Source: JAQWBS01 sp047975765 (GTDB lineage: Bacteria > Pseudomonadota > Alphaproteobacteria > RF32 > CAG-239). Taken from it: a stretch of 64,000 nt of DNA. Positions within the stretch are counted from its first letter, which is position 1. Each line of letters begins with the position of its first letter. The stretch covers positions 124,001-188,000 of the forward strand of contig JBKEEF010000012.1 in the NCBI GenBank assembly GCA_047975765.1, written 5' to 3'. Made by a program: the position numbers and the translations under genes. Below are positions 1-9,725 of the stretch, in pieces. Under the pieces are notes generated by a model. The model ran no database searches, was not told the origin of the DNA, and worked only from the letters and a program-made list of their open reading frames with translations.

Positions 1-691
1 ATAACTTGTTTCAACAAAATTTTTAGATTCCGGTTTTTTGGTTGTTCTTCCATGATTTCCAGGAACAGAGACTATCCAAACATTTTTGAACTCTTTGCGA
101 AAAGTTTCAATCATTCTGCATTCCTGCTTAGCACATTCAACGGCTGCTGCAATTGGACCCAGAGCATTTGTCTTATCTAGCTCATTATGAATGTCTCCTG
201 AAACAGTATCTCCCAGACGGCAGATGACAATTCCAGGTGCTTTTTTGCCTCCCTTACCACGAAGTTTGAGAATTGTATTATTCGTTAAACGCTCAATTCT
301 CTTATTCGCAACTTCAACATTGCAATTGACACCATCTATTTCAACAGGGTCCACAACTTCGCCATAGTGAATATCACTTGTGAGCAAGACAGGAATATTT
401 GGCAACCCAGTCACAAGAGCTTCATCTTGTCCAACTTCTGACCATTCTGGAAGGTTGAACGGCTCCTCGCTCAAATGAAAGATTTCTTCTCTCAAGTTTT
501 GTGCATGGTATAGTTCATCGTGAACATCCTGCAACATTTGTGCATAGTGTTTGATTTTGTTTTCATATACTTTTTTTTCGCTAGCTCCTAGTCCTATTTT
601 TCCATCATATTTTGCTAGCTCATCTTTTAATTTTTCTCTTAGTTTATCCTCTTTTGCTTCGACATCGCTAACTTTCTTTTTTTTCGCTCAT
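1..691 (-). pseudogene. Calcineurin-like metallophosphoesterase, frameshifted near the start; C-terminus outside the window
   Basis: The minus-strand frame carries the metallophosphoesterase signature: an SDIH motif, then GDTVSGD, then GNHGRT, which match the D-x-H, GD and GNH metal-binding blocks. The reading frame continues past position 1. The natural start looks like the ATG at 691, preceded by an AGAGGA ribosome site, but the frame from it meets a stop after seven codons. A run of eight A (677-684 on the plus strand as T) follows the start; seven would give MSEKKKVSD and join the long frame. An internal ATG at 537 exists without a clear ribosome site. The enzyme would hydrolyse phosphoester bonds; the substrate cannot be told. 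The family is common in phages and mobile elements. It may be a true pseudogene, a phase-variable gene, or a base-call error. Confidence 0.7.
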
Positions 692-816
692 TTTTATTTT
701 CCTCTTGATACAAATTCAAATTAAAAAAAATCGCGAATAATATTTCATCAATAGTATATCAAGTGGCAAATCCGGATTGTCACTTCAAGGTTATAAAAAT
801 TTTCAAAATAATCATG

Positions 817-846
817 AAAAAAGGCTACTGAATTTTCAGTAGCCTT
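817..846 (-). terminator. Intrinsic terminator after the 18-codon ORF
   Basis: A perfect 12-bp stem with arms 821-832 and 835-846 is followed on the minus strand by six U. It lies directly after the short ORF at 854-910 and upstream of the metallophosphoesterase gene, so it could end a small transcript or act as an attenuator. Confidence 0.8.
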
Positions 847-853
847 AAAAAAC

Positions 854-910
854 TTAAAAAAGTTCCTTATCTAATCTCTTACCGTCTTGTATGATACATA
901 ATTTTTTCAT
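854..910 (-). CDS. Short 18-aa ORF, possible leader peptide
   Basis: The ATG is preceded by an AGGGA ribosome site at good spacing. It encodes MKKLCIIQDGKRLDKELF and stops a few bases before a strong terminator hairpin. The next gene on this strand is the metallophosphoesterase, about 160 bp on. The arrangement of short ORF plus terminator fits a leader peptide or a tiny stand-alone gene. I recognise no family, and chance occurrence is possible in such AT-rich DNA. Confidence 0.35.
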   Translation of the reverse strand: MKKLCIIQDGKRLDKELF

Positions 911-991
911 TATATGTTCCCTAACAGTTACAACTAAATCTATATCAATTTTTATATAGTTTAAATATTTTATTTATTTTTTTACACAGGC

Positions 992-1029
992 AAAAAAGAT
1001 GCCCCGATACATGAAAAAATCGGGACATC
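992..1029 (-). terminator. Intrinsic terminator in the intergenic region
   Basis: An 11-bp stem with one mismatch (arms 998-1008 and 1019-1029) is followed on the minus strand by a run of six U. No gene ends just upstream, so it may back up the terminator at 1122-1151 or end a separate small RNA. Confidence 0.65.
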
Positions 1030-1120
1030 CATTTAAGGAACTATAATAATTTTGGCAGTTTTACTAAAAATGCACATGACAACATTTTTAAAAAACTCTC
1101 GAACATCCAAATTTTTTATT

Positions 1121-1345
1121 CAAAAAAAACCCACCAATATCAAGAGGCGGGCGGATGTTCGAAAACCGTATAAAGCTGGACGGCTCGGCTTATTTGGCAA
1201 AGCCTTATTCACCGACATCCGCCCATAAAGACAGAAATCGGCAACTTTTTTTAGGTCGCATGCACAACGACCAGCCTTATTTTAAGGGTTTTCGAAGCCC
1301 TGAGCAGAAAAACACTCTGCCTAGCTGGAAGCATATTTGAATTTC
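1121..1345 (-). ncRNA. Structured noncoding RNA candidate of unknown class, with its own terminator
   Basis: On the minus strand this stretch folds into several stems. Arms 1324-1328 and 1271-1275 (CCAGC/GCTGG) enclose two hairpins, GCAGA/TCTGC and AGGG/CCCT. A GGTCG/CGACC hairpin follows. Then comes a 10-bp stem (1215-1224 with 1149-1158, GGGCGGATGT/ACATCCGCCC) that encloses two more hairpins. The 3' end is a CCCGCC/GGTGGG hairpin (1130-1135 with 1146-1151) followed by eight U. The stretch is more GC-rich than its flanks, as expected of an RNA gene in an AT-rich genome. I could not match it to tmRNA, 6S RNA, SRP RNA or a riboswitch from memory. The 5' end is approximate. Confidence 0.6.
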
Positions 1346-1499
1346 ACCTATTTTACAAGCACTTATTTATATATTTCATTTCTTGTGTGCTTTCTTAAAA
1401 AGTTGCGATAATTCATCATAACCCAAAGCTATCCTTCTATGGTATCTAGCAAAGAGAGTTAGTTATTTTGAATATACTACCTAAAAGAATATATACCTA

Positions 1500-3845
1500 T
1501 TAGTCTATAAGTTTGATCTTTATAATAGATTTTGCACTACGCCCAAGATTGTCGGTCGCTATAATTTCAATTTCACCAACTTCTGTTTTCATTTCTAATG
1601 TTTCTTCTGCTTTGCTACTTCCAATAAGCTTTCCATTAGCATACCAAAAAAGCGTGGTCGCATCTGAATCCATACTTCCTTTAAGAATAATTTTTTCGTC
1701 AGCCAATTGATGAGAACGGACAATATAGGTGCTTTCATTGGTTGGATATTGAATGATAGGAGGCTTTCCCTGATTGAAGATACCAATTTCATCACAGTCT
1801 TCAAGAAAATCTGGCGGTCCTTTTTTGCTAATACCTGCCTGTTCATAAATTTTCAAAACATTTGAAGGCCAGAAATTATAAGTTTCCATTCTAGTCGTTG
1901 GTGGAGTGTGTTTACACGCTCTTTTGCCTGTGGCAATATCCACAGGAATTTGCCTTGTGATATTTGAGAGCTTTATACTTGTGACACCAGAAATGAAATA
2001 TGACTTTTTAGTGTTTTTGCAATTTCCATTATCTATATCTCCCGTTTCTGTACAAACATCAACTTTAGAGAGCTTTAAACCATAAGGCTTAATATCTTCT
2101 AGTTTTTGAGTTTTTCCAAGCATTCTAACAATTCTAAAGAACAATGGAGCAGCAGCTGTTCTGCCCACAAAATGATTATTCGAAGTGCTGTCAAAATTTC
2201 CAACCCAAACCACAATCACATAATCTCCAGCAATACCTGCTGTCCAAGCATCTTTATAACCATAAGAAGTTCCAGTTTTCCAATAAACTAAATATTCTTT
2301 GGCTCTTGCCTTAGCAAACTGCACTTTAACTCTGTCTGGTTCAGGTGCTTTTGAAAGCATATCTAGCGTCATAAAAGAAGCCTCAGAAGAAAGAAGTTGT
2401 TGTGGTTCGCAGGTCGGACTACCTTTCACAAAATTCAAATCACAACTTTTTCCCAAATTTGCTAAAGTAGAAAAGGTTTTAGCAATATCTAATGGGGAAA
2501 GCTCAAAAGCACCAAGTGCCAATCCAAGCCCATAATAATCAGGACTTTTCATATTTTGAACACCACTTTTTTGCAAAAACTTATAAAATGAATCTTTTTC
2601 AATTTGACTCATCAAATCAATAACTGGTAAATTTCGACTCAAATTGAGTGCTGATGTTGCATTAACCAGACCAAGATATCCTCTATCGAAGTTTTCTGGC
2701 GTGTAAAAGCTATAGTTTTTAGGCACATCTTTGAGCATTGACATTGGATGAATGATACCTTGTTGCAAAGCCAGTGCGTAGATAAAAGGTTTCAATGTTG
2801 AACCTGGCGAACGATAAGCTCTAAGACCATCCACCTGCCCTTGTATTTGAGCATTCCAAAAATCCTTAGATCCAACATAAGCCAAAATTTCATTCGTTTT
2901 ATGATTCATAATGACTGCTGCAGCATTATAAACTCCTTTGGTTTCGTTTTGTTCAACATATTTCACCAAAATTTCTTCAAGAGAATTTTGCAAACCTAAA
3001 TCCAAAGTTGAAAAAATTTCTCCATAATATTGATTTTGTAAATTTCTAACAAAATGAGGCGCAAAGCTTGGAATTTTCTTTTGGGCAAATAAAGGTAAAT
3101 TGAGATTATTTTTCTCCTTGTCACCAAACTTCAAAAACCATATTTCTTTCAACCTTGAAACAGCTTTCACAACTTCTTCAACGCCTTTTTTTCTACCTAA
3201 ATTTCTTTTGCTAGGATTTTGTGGAATAACAGCTAATGACATTGATTGTTGCAAATTGAGGTTCTGAGCTCTTGTATCAAAATAGATAATGCTTGCGGCT
3301 CCAATTCCTTCAATATTTCCGCCATAAGGAGCTAAATTAAAATAAGCTTCAAGAATATCTTTTTTAGAATAGAACATTTCAATTTGAACCGCTCTCAAAA
3401 TTTGTTCAATTTTTCCAAAAATGGTGGTGCTATCAATATGATAAACAATTCTTGCAAGTTGCATAGTAATTGTTGAAGCCCCTTGAACACGGCTTCCTTT
3501 CGCCATATCAAAAACAGCTCTGAAAATACTTAAAGGATTAAATCCTGCATGAGCATAAAACCAATTATCCTCATAAAGAATCAATGCGTTCTGTAAATCT
3601 GCGGGGATTTCTTCGATTGGAACAAAGAGACGATATTTATCGTCTAGACTTAAGCCAATTTTTAAAAGCTTATTATTTCGATCATAAACAGCAGAAGAAT
3701 AGCTATATTTTTCAAGAAGTCGAGGCTTAGGAAGAACAATGTATAGCAATGCAAAACCCATTGCTATACATAGAACTATCCTAAAAAACTTATTCTTGAA
3801 CAGTGAAAGTGCTTGCTTTCGTATTCGCTCTAACATCTGTGTCAT
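1500..3845 (-). CDS. pbpC: Penicillin-binding protein 1C (class A, transglycosylase/transpeptidase)
   Basis: A 781-residue class A PBP. It has an N-terminal membrane anchor (about residues 20-40), then a GT51 glycosyltransferase domain with EDNWFYAHAGF and GASTITMQLAR, then the transpeptidase with the active-site serine in SPGSTLKP, the SRN motif and KTGTSYGYKDAW. The last 150 residues match the BiP C-terminal domain that marks PBP1C. It polymerises and may cross-link peptidoglycan at the outer face of the inner membrane. It overlaps the 3' end of the alpha-2-macroglobulin gene by 56 bp; yfhM-pbpC is a known pairing in which the macroglobulin is thought to guard the periplasm when the envelope is breached. 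The ATG at 3845 has an AGAGG site 8 bases upstream. Confidence 0.95.
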   Translation of the reverse strand: MTQMLERIRKQALSLFKNKFFRIVLCIAMGFALLYIVLPKPRLLEKYSYSSAVYDRNNKLLKIGLSLDDKYRLFVPIEEIPADLQNALILYEDNWFYAHAGFNPLSIFRAVFDMAKGSRVQGASTITMQLARIVYHIDSTTIFGKIEQILRAVQIEMFYSKKDILEAYFNLAPYGGNIEGIGAASIIYFDTRAQNLNLQQSMSLAVIPQNPSKRNLGRKKGVEEVVKAVSRLKEIWFLKFGDKEKNNLNLPLFAQKKIPSFAPHFVRNLQNQYYGEIFSTLDLGLQNSLEEILVKYVEQNETKGVYNAAAVIMNHKTNEILAYVGSKDFWNAQIQGQVDGLRAYRSPGSTLKPFIYALALQQGIIHPMSMLKDVPKNYSFYTPENFDRGYLGLVNATSALNLSRNLPVIDLMSQIEKDSFYKFLQKSGVQNMKSPDYYGLGLALGAFELSPLDIAKTFSTLANLGKSCDLNFVKGSPTCEPQQLLSSEASFMTLDMLSKAPEPDRVKVQFAKARAKEYLVYWKTGTSYGYKDAWTAGIAGDYVIVVWVGNFDSTSNNHFVGRTAAAPLFFRIVRMLGKTQKLEDIKPYGLKLSKVDVCTETGDIDNGNCKNTKKSYFISGVTSIKLSNITRQIPVDIATGKRACKHTPPTTRMETYNFWPSNVLKIYEQAGISKKGPPDFLEDCDEIGIFNQGKPPIIQYPTNESTYIVRSHQLADEKIILKGSMDSDATTLFWYANGKLIGSSKAEETLEMKTEVGEIEIIATDNLGRSAKSIIKIKLID

Positions 3846-6800
3846 ATAATGCCTCTACATAAGTCGCCGGTGCAACAAATTTTCCTTTTGCAATGACTTT
3901 AACATTATATGTTGCTTCACTCATTTCGCTTGAAGCTGTCACATAGATTAAAGCTCTGTCTTCTCTCTCTTCTTTATAGTCAAGTGAAGCATTGGTTTCA
4001 ATAGAGCCACTTTCAATTTCAAAGCATCCTGGCATCAAATCAACAATTGCCACATCGTTAATATAATCTCTGCCACCTGTTGCTTTGAATCTGATGCGAA
4101 CAGTTAACTTGTCACCAACATTTGCTTTAGAAACAGCTGAGCCTTTCTCATTGATATATTCTTTGGTCACTTCAATGAAATTACTTGCTGCTTTTTGAGC
4201 ACTTTCTTTAGCAAAACCTTGTTCTTCAATCACATAGAAGAAAGGATTTGGAGAAATTGCTTCAAATGTTTTGTCTTCACTAGAAAGCTCTGTTCTTGCA
4301 AAAGTTTTATATGTTGAAGATTTTCCAACAAAATCAATTTTTTTATCTGCTTTTTTATCAAACTTATAATTGCTCAATGCTAATAGTGAGAAAGCTGCTG
4401 AATTTGTATTATATCTTTGTTCTTTAAGCGGTTTCAACAAAGTTTTCACAGCTGTTGCATCAATTTCAGCCAAATCTTCAGGGAAATATTTAGACATCAA
4501 ATCAATATACATTGCATTTGTTGTATCTCCGTTGTCTTTGAACTTATATGCTCCGATTAAGCCTCGTGCTTTTGGTTCATTTTTCAACATTTGATAACTT
4601 GCTGCCATGTATGTTGCACTGATTTTAGATTTCCAGTCATCTTTAGAACTCACTGCAAATTTGAGCGCATCTTTCCAATTATCACCTTTTGGTTTGTTCA
4701 ACTCTTCATAATATTTCTCAATATTAATCAAATAGTTTGTTGTAACTTCACCATTTTTAGTGAGAAGATAAATTGCATAAGCAACTTTTGTATCTCCCAA
4801 ACCATTAGGATCTCTTCCTGCAACTGATTTTGCATAAGTGATTGACTTATTCAAAAGTGAATTCGGAACATTAAAGCCTTTGTTTTTAGCAAACAACATA
4901 AAGTCTAGTGCATAAAGAGAAGCATATTCATCAACTGAAGACCAACTTCCGCTCCAAGCTGAGAAACCACCATTAGACTTTTGACGTTCCATCAATTTTG
5001 AGATGGTATCATCATACAAAGCATAGACATCAATCCCCTTAACCAATTCTGGATATTTGAAGAAAATGTCCATAGTTGGATAAATTTTACTGATAGTTTG
5101 CTCTGTGCAAGCATGAGGGAACTTATCCAAGAATGCAATAAGACCTTCGCTCAACACAAGTGGAGAAGTTGAAGCAATTGCTTCTTGATTGCGATATTCC
5201 TCAAACATTGGTGTCACAAAGTTTTTCAATTTCAATTTTGAAGGCTCATATCCCATCATAAGTTTTGTGATATATGGACTAGATGGTCTGACTCCAATAT
5301 GATATGGCATTTCAAAGTTCTTGGACGCATCACTCACTGCCTCAACCTTGTATGTAAGTGTTGATGAACCAAGCTGTTCTAGTGCCTTGATTTGGTATTT
5401 CACACTTTTTTCACCATTTTCATCAATTCTAAGGGTCTGAACTTTTTCACCAGCAACTTCAAGCCCACCTTCAATATCCAAAGTTACTTTAACTTCATAA
5501 CCTTTACCTGAATTTTCAACCAAGTTAGCAATACTCACGCCCACTTCAAATTCATCTTTAGGTGAAACATTAAATGGACCACTTGGAACCAAAGCAAAAT
5601 CTCCACGAATATAAGTCGATTTCTGAGCACTTCCCATAGCTTCTTCGGAAACAGCAACCGCCATCACACGAATTTGACCATTGAAGATTGCTGGAACCTT
5701 ATATTTATATTCCTGAACATCTGTGGATGTATCGATAACTCCACTCCAGAAAGCCACAACTTCATTCTGCTTTCTAGCGAATGGATTTTGCTGAGCCAAG
5801 AGTTCATCTGCTGAATATTCATCATCACCACCCGTTGCCTTATAAAGTTGTAGTAACTTCATATCTGGCATAATCAAATCCATAATTTGAGAACTTGAAA
5901 CACGTAAAGCCTTTTTCTTGATGAACTCTGACAAAGGATCTGGTGTTTGATATTTTGCCACCTGCAAAATGCCTTCATTCACACCATAGACAATGATTTT
6001 TCCTGCCTTTGCAGTCTTATATTTAACAACCAATTCATCTCCTGGTTTGACAACTTCAGGAACATCAAGCTCAATTTTGATGTCTCTTTTGTCCTTATTA
6101 ATTTCAAAAGGAACAACGGAATATGCCAAAGGAGACATAAAGATTTCTCTTGAATTTGCATCTCTGACAAAAGCTACATTGATATAAGCATTTCCTTCAA
6201 CAGTATAAGGTAAGCGAATTTCTTCTGTTGTTGTTTTGCTTGATGTCTTAAACCATTTATAGCTATATACTTCATCTCTTTCAATTGTAATCAAGCCATA
6301 ACCTTCGTATGGAGCAACAATTTTCATCGAAATCATATCGCCATTATTATATTGTTTTTTATCTAAAGTAACTTTCAAGTTTGCGTCTTTATCAAGCATA
6401 AAGTCTGTGTTTCCACCACCTGCAATATCATAGGAGACTTTTGAAAGCACAACACCTTCCTTATCTGCAATTTCAACATAAAACTTACCAGATGTTTTTG
6501 TGTCAATCACATAGTTATTGCCTGTTGCAGGAATAGAAATTTTGCTTGTATTCAATACATCTTCTTTTTCAATTTGCATATATTTATAAGTTCCGTTTGG
6601 CATTTCGACCAAGCTTGGAACATATTTAATTTGAACCAATTTCAAAGATAAATCTTCTTTGGCAATTTTATTCAAATTGTTATCAATCGCAATAAAATTG
6701 ATGCTTCTTTCAGCATTTTTAGAAATATTATATAAAGCTCCATCTCCCTTATATCCAACAATATAAGTTGCTGGAGAAACAAGAGCCGATTCAGATGTAT

Positions 6801-9450
6801 AAACGCTACGTCCACCTTCAAGTTCAAAGCCTTCAACATTTAGTGTAAAATTATATGTTCCACGAGAAAACTTATCCAAATCCACTTTGAATTCTGTTTT
6901 TCCTTCTTTATCTGTTGTTTGCTCAGAAAGAACCTCATTATAATATCTTGTTGCACCAGAAATTTTTGGATCTTTGAAATTATATCCTTTAAATTCTTGG
7001 AAAGAAAAACTTGCTGGATACAAATTGAAGTTTGCCTTTACATTATGGTCAATAGAAGGGTTTCCATAAAGGTTTTGTAACAATACATTACCTTTAATTT
7101 CTTTTTCAATGTACCAACCTTTTTTCTTAACACCTTCAAGTGCTAATTTGATTTTCATTGTATCTGGCTGAAATTCTTCAACTCTGAAACTCACATCTGT
7201 AAGATAGTTTTTGTAGCTTCCACTCACATCATGAACGGTCAAGCGATAATCGCCAATTTTTGCTGATGCAGGAATTTTATATTCATAATCAGCAAAGCCA
7301 AACTCGTCTGTGATAATTTTTTTGGAAGCAACCTCATCTCCTTGAGAGTTCATCACACTCACAGATAGAGGGAATTTCTTTGGTGCTAAAAGATCAACAT
7401 TTCGAAGCATAACACCAAATGAAGCTTTTTCATTAGGTCTGTAAATTCCACGATCTGAAAAACCATAGGCTTTCATTTCTTTTTTATTGGTACTGTCATA
7501 AACACCACCGACATCAAACGTAGATAAATCAAGTTTTCTATCACCTCTATTCACAGGCATAAAAGAAATATCACTTCCCTTAGTCACAACATAAACTGTT
7601 GGAGATTTCTCTGCTCTAAAATCATCAAAATTTGGAATTTTTGCCATTCCTGCAGAATTTGTATAAGCAGTTAAAATAGCCACACCATTTTTGCCAAGCA
7701 CTTCAACTTTTGCATCAGCAACAGGGCGTCCTTCAGAAAAACTTGAAATGAAGACATCATGAGATTTGTTCAAATTATCTTTGACCATAATTGCTAAATC
7801 TGTAATCACAATCAGTCTTCTATCTTCTGATGTATTATAAGAATTTTGATAATTTCCTCTCACTTTAACAATGAATGTTCCACGTTTAGACTTGAAATAT
7901 TCATTCAAGTTAACTGAAGAATAATCTTGTTTTGCAGGATGTTGCGTATTGATTGTGAGTTTTTTTCTAAAGATTTCAGAAATATTTTCTTCTGTAAAAT
8001 TATAATTTCTGAAATATGGATTGGTAAAATCACCTGATGTTTGACTAATAAGGTGATTCAAATCATTGCTTTCAATTCTTGCTACTTCAACATTAATTGT
8101 GTCAATTCCTTGTGAAGAAAGCGTCAAAGTCTTATCACCATTCAATGAAAGGATTGAACCTTGAAAAGCAATGCTCGCTTCCATTGGATAGTTTGAAGAA
8201 CTTGTCATTCTTATCTGATCATCTGAGAAAATAAATCCATCAACAGAGCCTAACCCTTTTTTGATATATGTGATGACACAAGCATTTCTTTTCGGAATAT
8301 CATATTTAAACATATGAACCTTACCAGCTTCTGTTGCCAAAGGAACAACATCAAGAGATGTTACACCAGCCACACTAGATGGTAGACCAGCTTTCTTGAC
8401 CTTAGATTCAATTTTACTGCAATAGTCATTATATTGGTAGAAATTTACATATTGTGAAAATTCTTTTGGATCAACAGATGTTGAAAAACTAACAAATAAA
8501 ACTTGCTCTGGCTCATTATTTTTTAGTTCGTTTCTAATAATTTGACTTGAAACCGAATTGAGCTTGAAGAAAGTTGATGAACTTGGAATTTTCACTTTTA
8601 CTTTCACACTGTCTTTGATTTTTTCTTGATTATATGCATTTTTAACACCAGAAAGCATAATTTCTGCAAAATCTTCGTCTTTTTTAATTTTTACAGGAGA
8701 AGATAAAACATGAAGTTTGCTATTATTGTTTTCTAGTTTGTAAGTGAAGTCATATTTATCTCCACTATGTGTTTTGATTGAGATACTATCTTTGACAGAT
8801 TCAACATCGACAGGATAGTTGAAACTGAATGTTGCAACAACTTGTTTGATTTTAACATCACGAGGATCTTCATAAAATTCTGAACTTTGTGATCTTGCTA
8901 CGAAGTTTGGAGAACTGAAAGAAAATTCTTTAGCACCTTTTTTAACTTCAACATTTGGACTGAAAATATCATCGCTCAATGAGACAGAATATTTTGTGTT
9001 AGGAATCCAATCTTTCTCAGGAGTAAAAGCCAAATTCCTATCGTCAATCCAACGCCATTCACCACGAATATCAGGAAAGATTGTCGCCCCTTGTGATACA
9101 ACATTATAAACAAGTTCTGATTTTGCAACGGAATATGGAAAAGAAATTTTTACAAAGTTTGGAGTGACTTTTGAAGATGAGATATATGAATTATCAGGTT
9201 CTCTTACATAACCATAATCAATGACTGTTTTTTCAGCTGTTTCTGAAACCATATAGGCTTTTGGAGAAAGGAGATAATAAACAATTCCTGTGATCGCTAC
9301 AACCAAAAAGATAAAAATCGACAAGATTTTCTTTTTGTGGTTCAAGAAAATTCCCTTAAAATCGGATTTAAAGAAATGAACTAAATTAACTTTAGAAAAT
9401 AACATACTAAAAAATGTTTTAATCTTATTTGTAGAAACAGGTTTACTCAT
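3790..9450 (-). CDS. yfhM: Bacterial alpha-2-macroglobulin (YfhM family)
   Basis: A protein of about 1,886 residues, close to the 1,650-1,900 usual for the family. An N-terminal membrane anchor (about residues 40-60) is followed by macroglobulin beta-sandwich domains and a thiol-ester motif, CTEQ, near residue 1,450, which lies in the alpha-helical TED domain. This motif lets the protein trap attacking proteases covalently in the periplasm, as shown for the E. coli homologue. I chose the ATG at 9450 over the one at 9465 because GGAGAAG sits eight bases before it. It overlaps pbpC by 56 bp, so the two are probably translated together. The intact thiol ester separates it from the thiol-ester-less MagD type. 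Confidence 0.95.
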   Translation of the reverse strand: MSKPVSTNKIKTFFSMLFSKVNLVHFFKSDFKGIFLNHKKKILSIFIFLVVAITGIVYYLLSPKAYMVSETAEKTVIDYGYVREPDNSYISSSKVTPNFVKISFPYSVAKSELVYNVVSQGATIFPDIRGEWRWIDDRNLAFTPEKDWIPNTKYSVSLSDDIFSPNVEVKKGAKEFSFSSPNFVARSQSSEFYEDPRDVKIKQVVATFSFNYPVDVESVKDSISIKTHSGDKYDFTYKLENNNSKLHVLSSPVKIKKDEDFAEIMLSGVKNAYNQEKIKDSVKVKVKIPSSSTFFKLNSVSSQIIRNELKNNEPEQVLFVSFSTSVDPKEFSQYVNFYQYNDYCSKIESKVKKAGLPSSVAGVTSLDVVPLATEAGKVHMFKYDIPKRNACVITYIKKGLGSVDGFIFSDDQIRMTSSSNYPMEASIAFQGSILSLNGDKTLTLSSQGIDTINVEVARIESNDLNHLISQTSGDFTNPYFRNYNFTEENISEIFRKKLTINTQHPAKQDYSSVNLNEYFKSKRGTFIVKVRGNYQNSYNTSEDRRLIVITDLAIMVKDNLNKSHDVFISSFSEGRPVADAKVEVLGKNGVAILTAYTNSAGMAKIPNFDDFRAEKSPTVYVVTKGSDISFMPVNRGDRKLDLSTFDVGGVYDSTNKKEMKAYGFSDRGIYRPNEKASFGVMLRNVDLLAPKKFPLSVSVMNSQGDEVASKKIITDEFGFADYEYKIPASAKIGDYRLTVHDVSGSYKNYLTDVSFRVEEFQPDTMKIKLALEGVKKKGWYIEKEIKGNVLLQNLYGNPSIDHNVKANFNLYPASFSFQEFKGYNFKDPKISGATRYYNEVLSEQTTDKEGKTEFKVDLDKFSRGTYNFTLNVEGFELEGGRSVYTSESALVSPATYIVGYKGDGALYNISKNAERSINFIAIDNNLNKIAKEDLSLKLVQIKYVPSLVEMPNGTYKYMQIEKEDVLNTSKISIPATGNNYVIDTKTSGKFYVEIADKEGVVLSKVSYDIAGGGNTDFMLDKDANLKVTLDKKQYNNGDMISMKIVAPYEGYGLITIERDEVYSYKWFKTSSKTTTEEIRLPYTVEGNAYINVAFVRDANSREIFMSPLAYSVVPFEINKDKRDIKIELDVPEVVKPGDELVVKYKTAKAGKIIVYGVNEGILQVAKYQTPDPLSEFIKKKALRVSSSQIMDLIMPDMKLLQLYKATGGDDEYSADELLAQQNPFARKQNEVVAFWSGVIDTSTDVQEYKYKVPAIFNGQIRVMAVAVSEEAMGSAQKSTYIRGDFALVPSGPFNVSPKDEFEVGVSIANLVENSGKGYEVKVTLDIEGGLEVAGEKVQTLRIDENGEKSVKYQIKALEQLGSSTLTYKVEAVSDASKNFEMPYHIGVRPSSPYITKLMMGYEPSKLKLKNFVTPMFEEYRNQEAIASTSPLVLSEGLIAFLDKFPHACTEQTISKIYPTMDIFFKYPELVKGIDVYALYDDTISKLMERQKSNGGFSAWSGSWSSVDEYASLYALDFMLFAKNKGFNVPNSLLNKSITYAKSVAGRDPNGLGDTKVAYAIYLLTKNGEVTTNYLINIEKYYEELNKPKGDNWKDALKFAVSSKDDWKSKISATYMAASYQMLKNEPKARGLIGAYKFKDNGDTTNAMYIDLMSKYFPEDLAEIDATAVKTLLKPLKEQRYNTNSAAFSLLALSNYKFDKKADKKIDFVGKSSTYKTFARTELSSEDKTFEAISPNPFFYVIEEQGFAKESAQKAASNFIEVTKEYINEKGSAVSKANVGDKLTVRIRFKATGGRDYINDVAIVDLMPGCFEIESGSIETNASLDYKEEREDRALIYVTASSEMSEATYNVKVIAKGKFVAPATYVEALYDTDVRANTKASTFTVQE

Positions 9451-9533
9451 CAGAATCTTCTCCATACTAAAAAATTATGGCGAATCATACCAAATTAGGT
9501 TGTAAAAATAAATCTCAGATATCCTAACTTTAG

Positions 9534-9725
9534 TTAGTATTCTTCGTCAGAATAAGTAAGCGCTTTTTCTAATTCTTCAACTTGAGTATCATCAAGTTCG
9601 ACCGCAGGAACAGCATATTTTTCACCAAACCAATTTCCAAGATCTATATCGGCACATCTTTTTGAGCAAAAAGGTTTATATTTTTCTTCAGAAAGCTCTT
9701 TACTGCAAATTGGACATCTACTCAT
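9534..9725 (-). CDS. yacG: Zinc-binding DNA gyrase inhibitor YacG
   Basis: A 63-residue protein with CPIC near the N-terminus and CSKRC at about residues 20-24, giving the four-cysteine YacG zinc knuckle, followed by DLGNWF and an acidic tail, as in the family. YacG binds GyrB and blocks DNA binding in E. coli. The start overlaps the stop of the RNase gene (TAATG), so the two are translationally coupled. In other alphaproteobacteria yacG also sits with maf and the RNase E/G-like gene, which supports the call. Confidence 0.92.
   Translation of the reverse strand: MSRCPICSKELSEEKYKPFCSKRCADIDLGNWFGEKYAVPAVELDDTQVEELEKALTYSDEEY

Noticed and set aside
748..910. A longer ORF from 910 running through the terminator hairpin
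   Set aside because: A recount of the T-run at 855-860 showed a stop after 18 codons; the longer reading came from a miscounted base.
1155..1340. A 61-codon plus-strand ORF in the intergenic region
   Set aside because: It lies over the hairpins of the structured RNA on the other strand, has no ribosome site, and its sequence is explained by RNA structure.
1121..1345. tmRNA or 6S RNA as identity of the RNA candidate
   Set aside because: No tag frame, no T-loop with CCA end and no long 6S-type hairpin with a central bubble was found.
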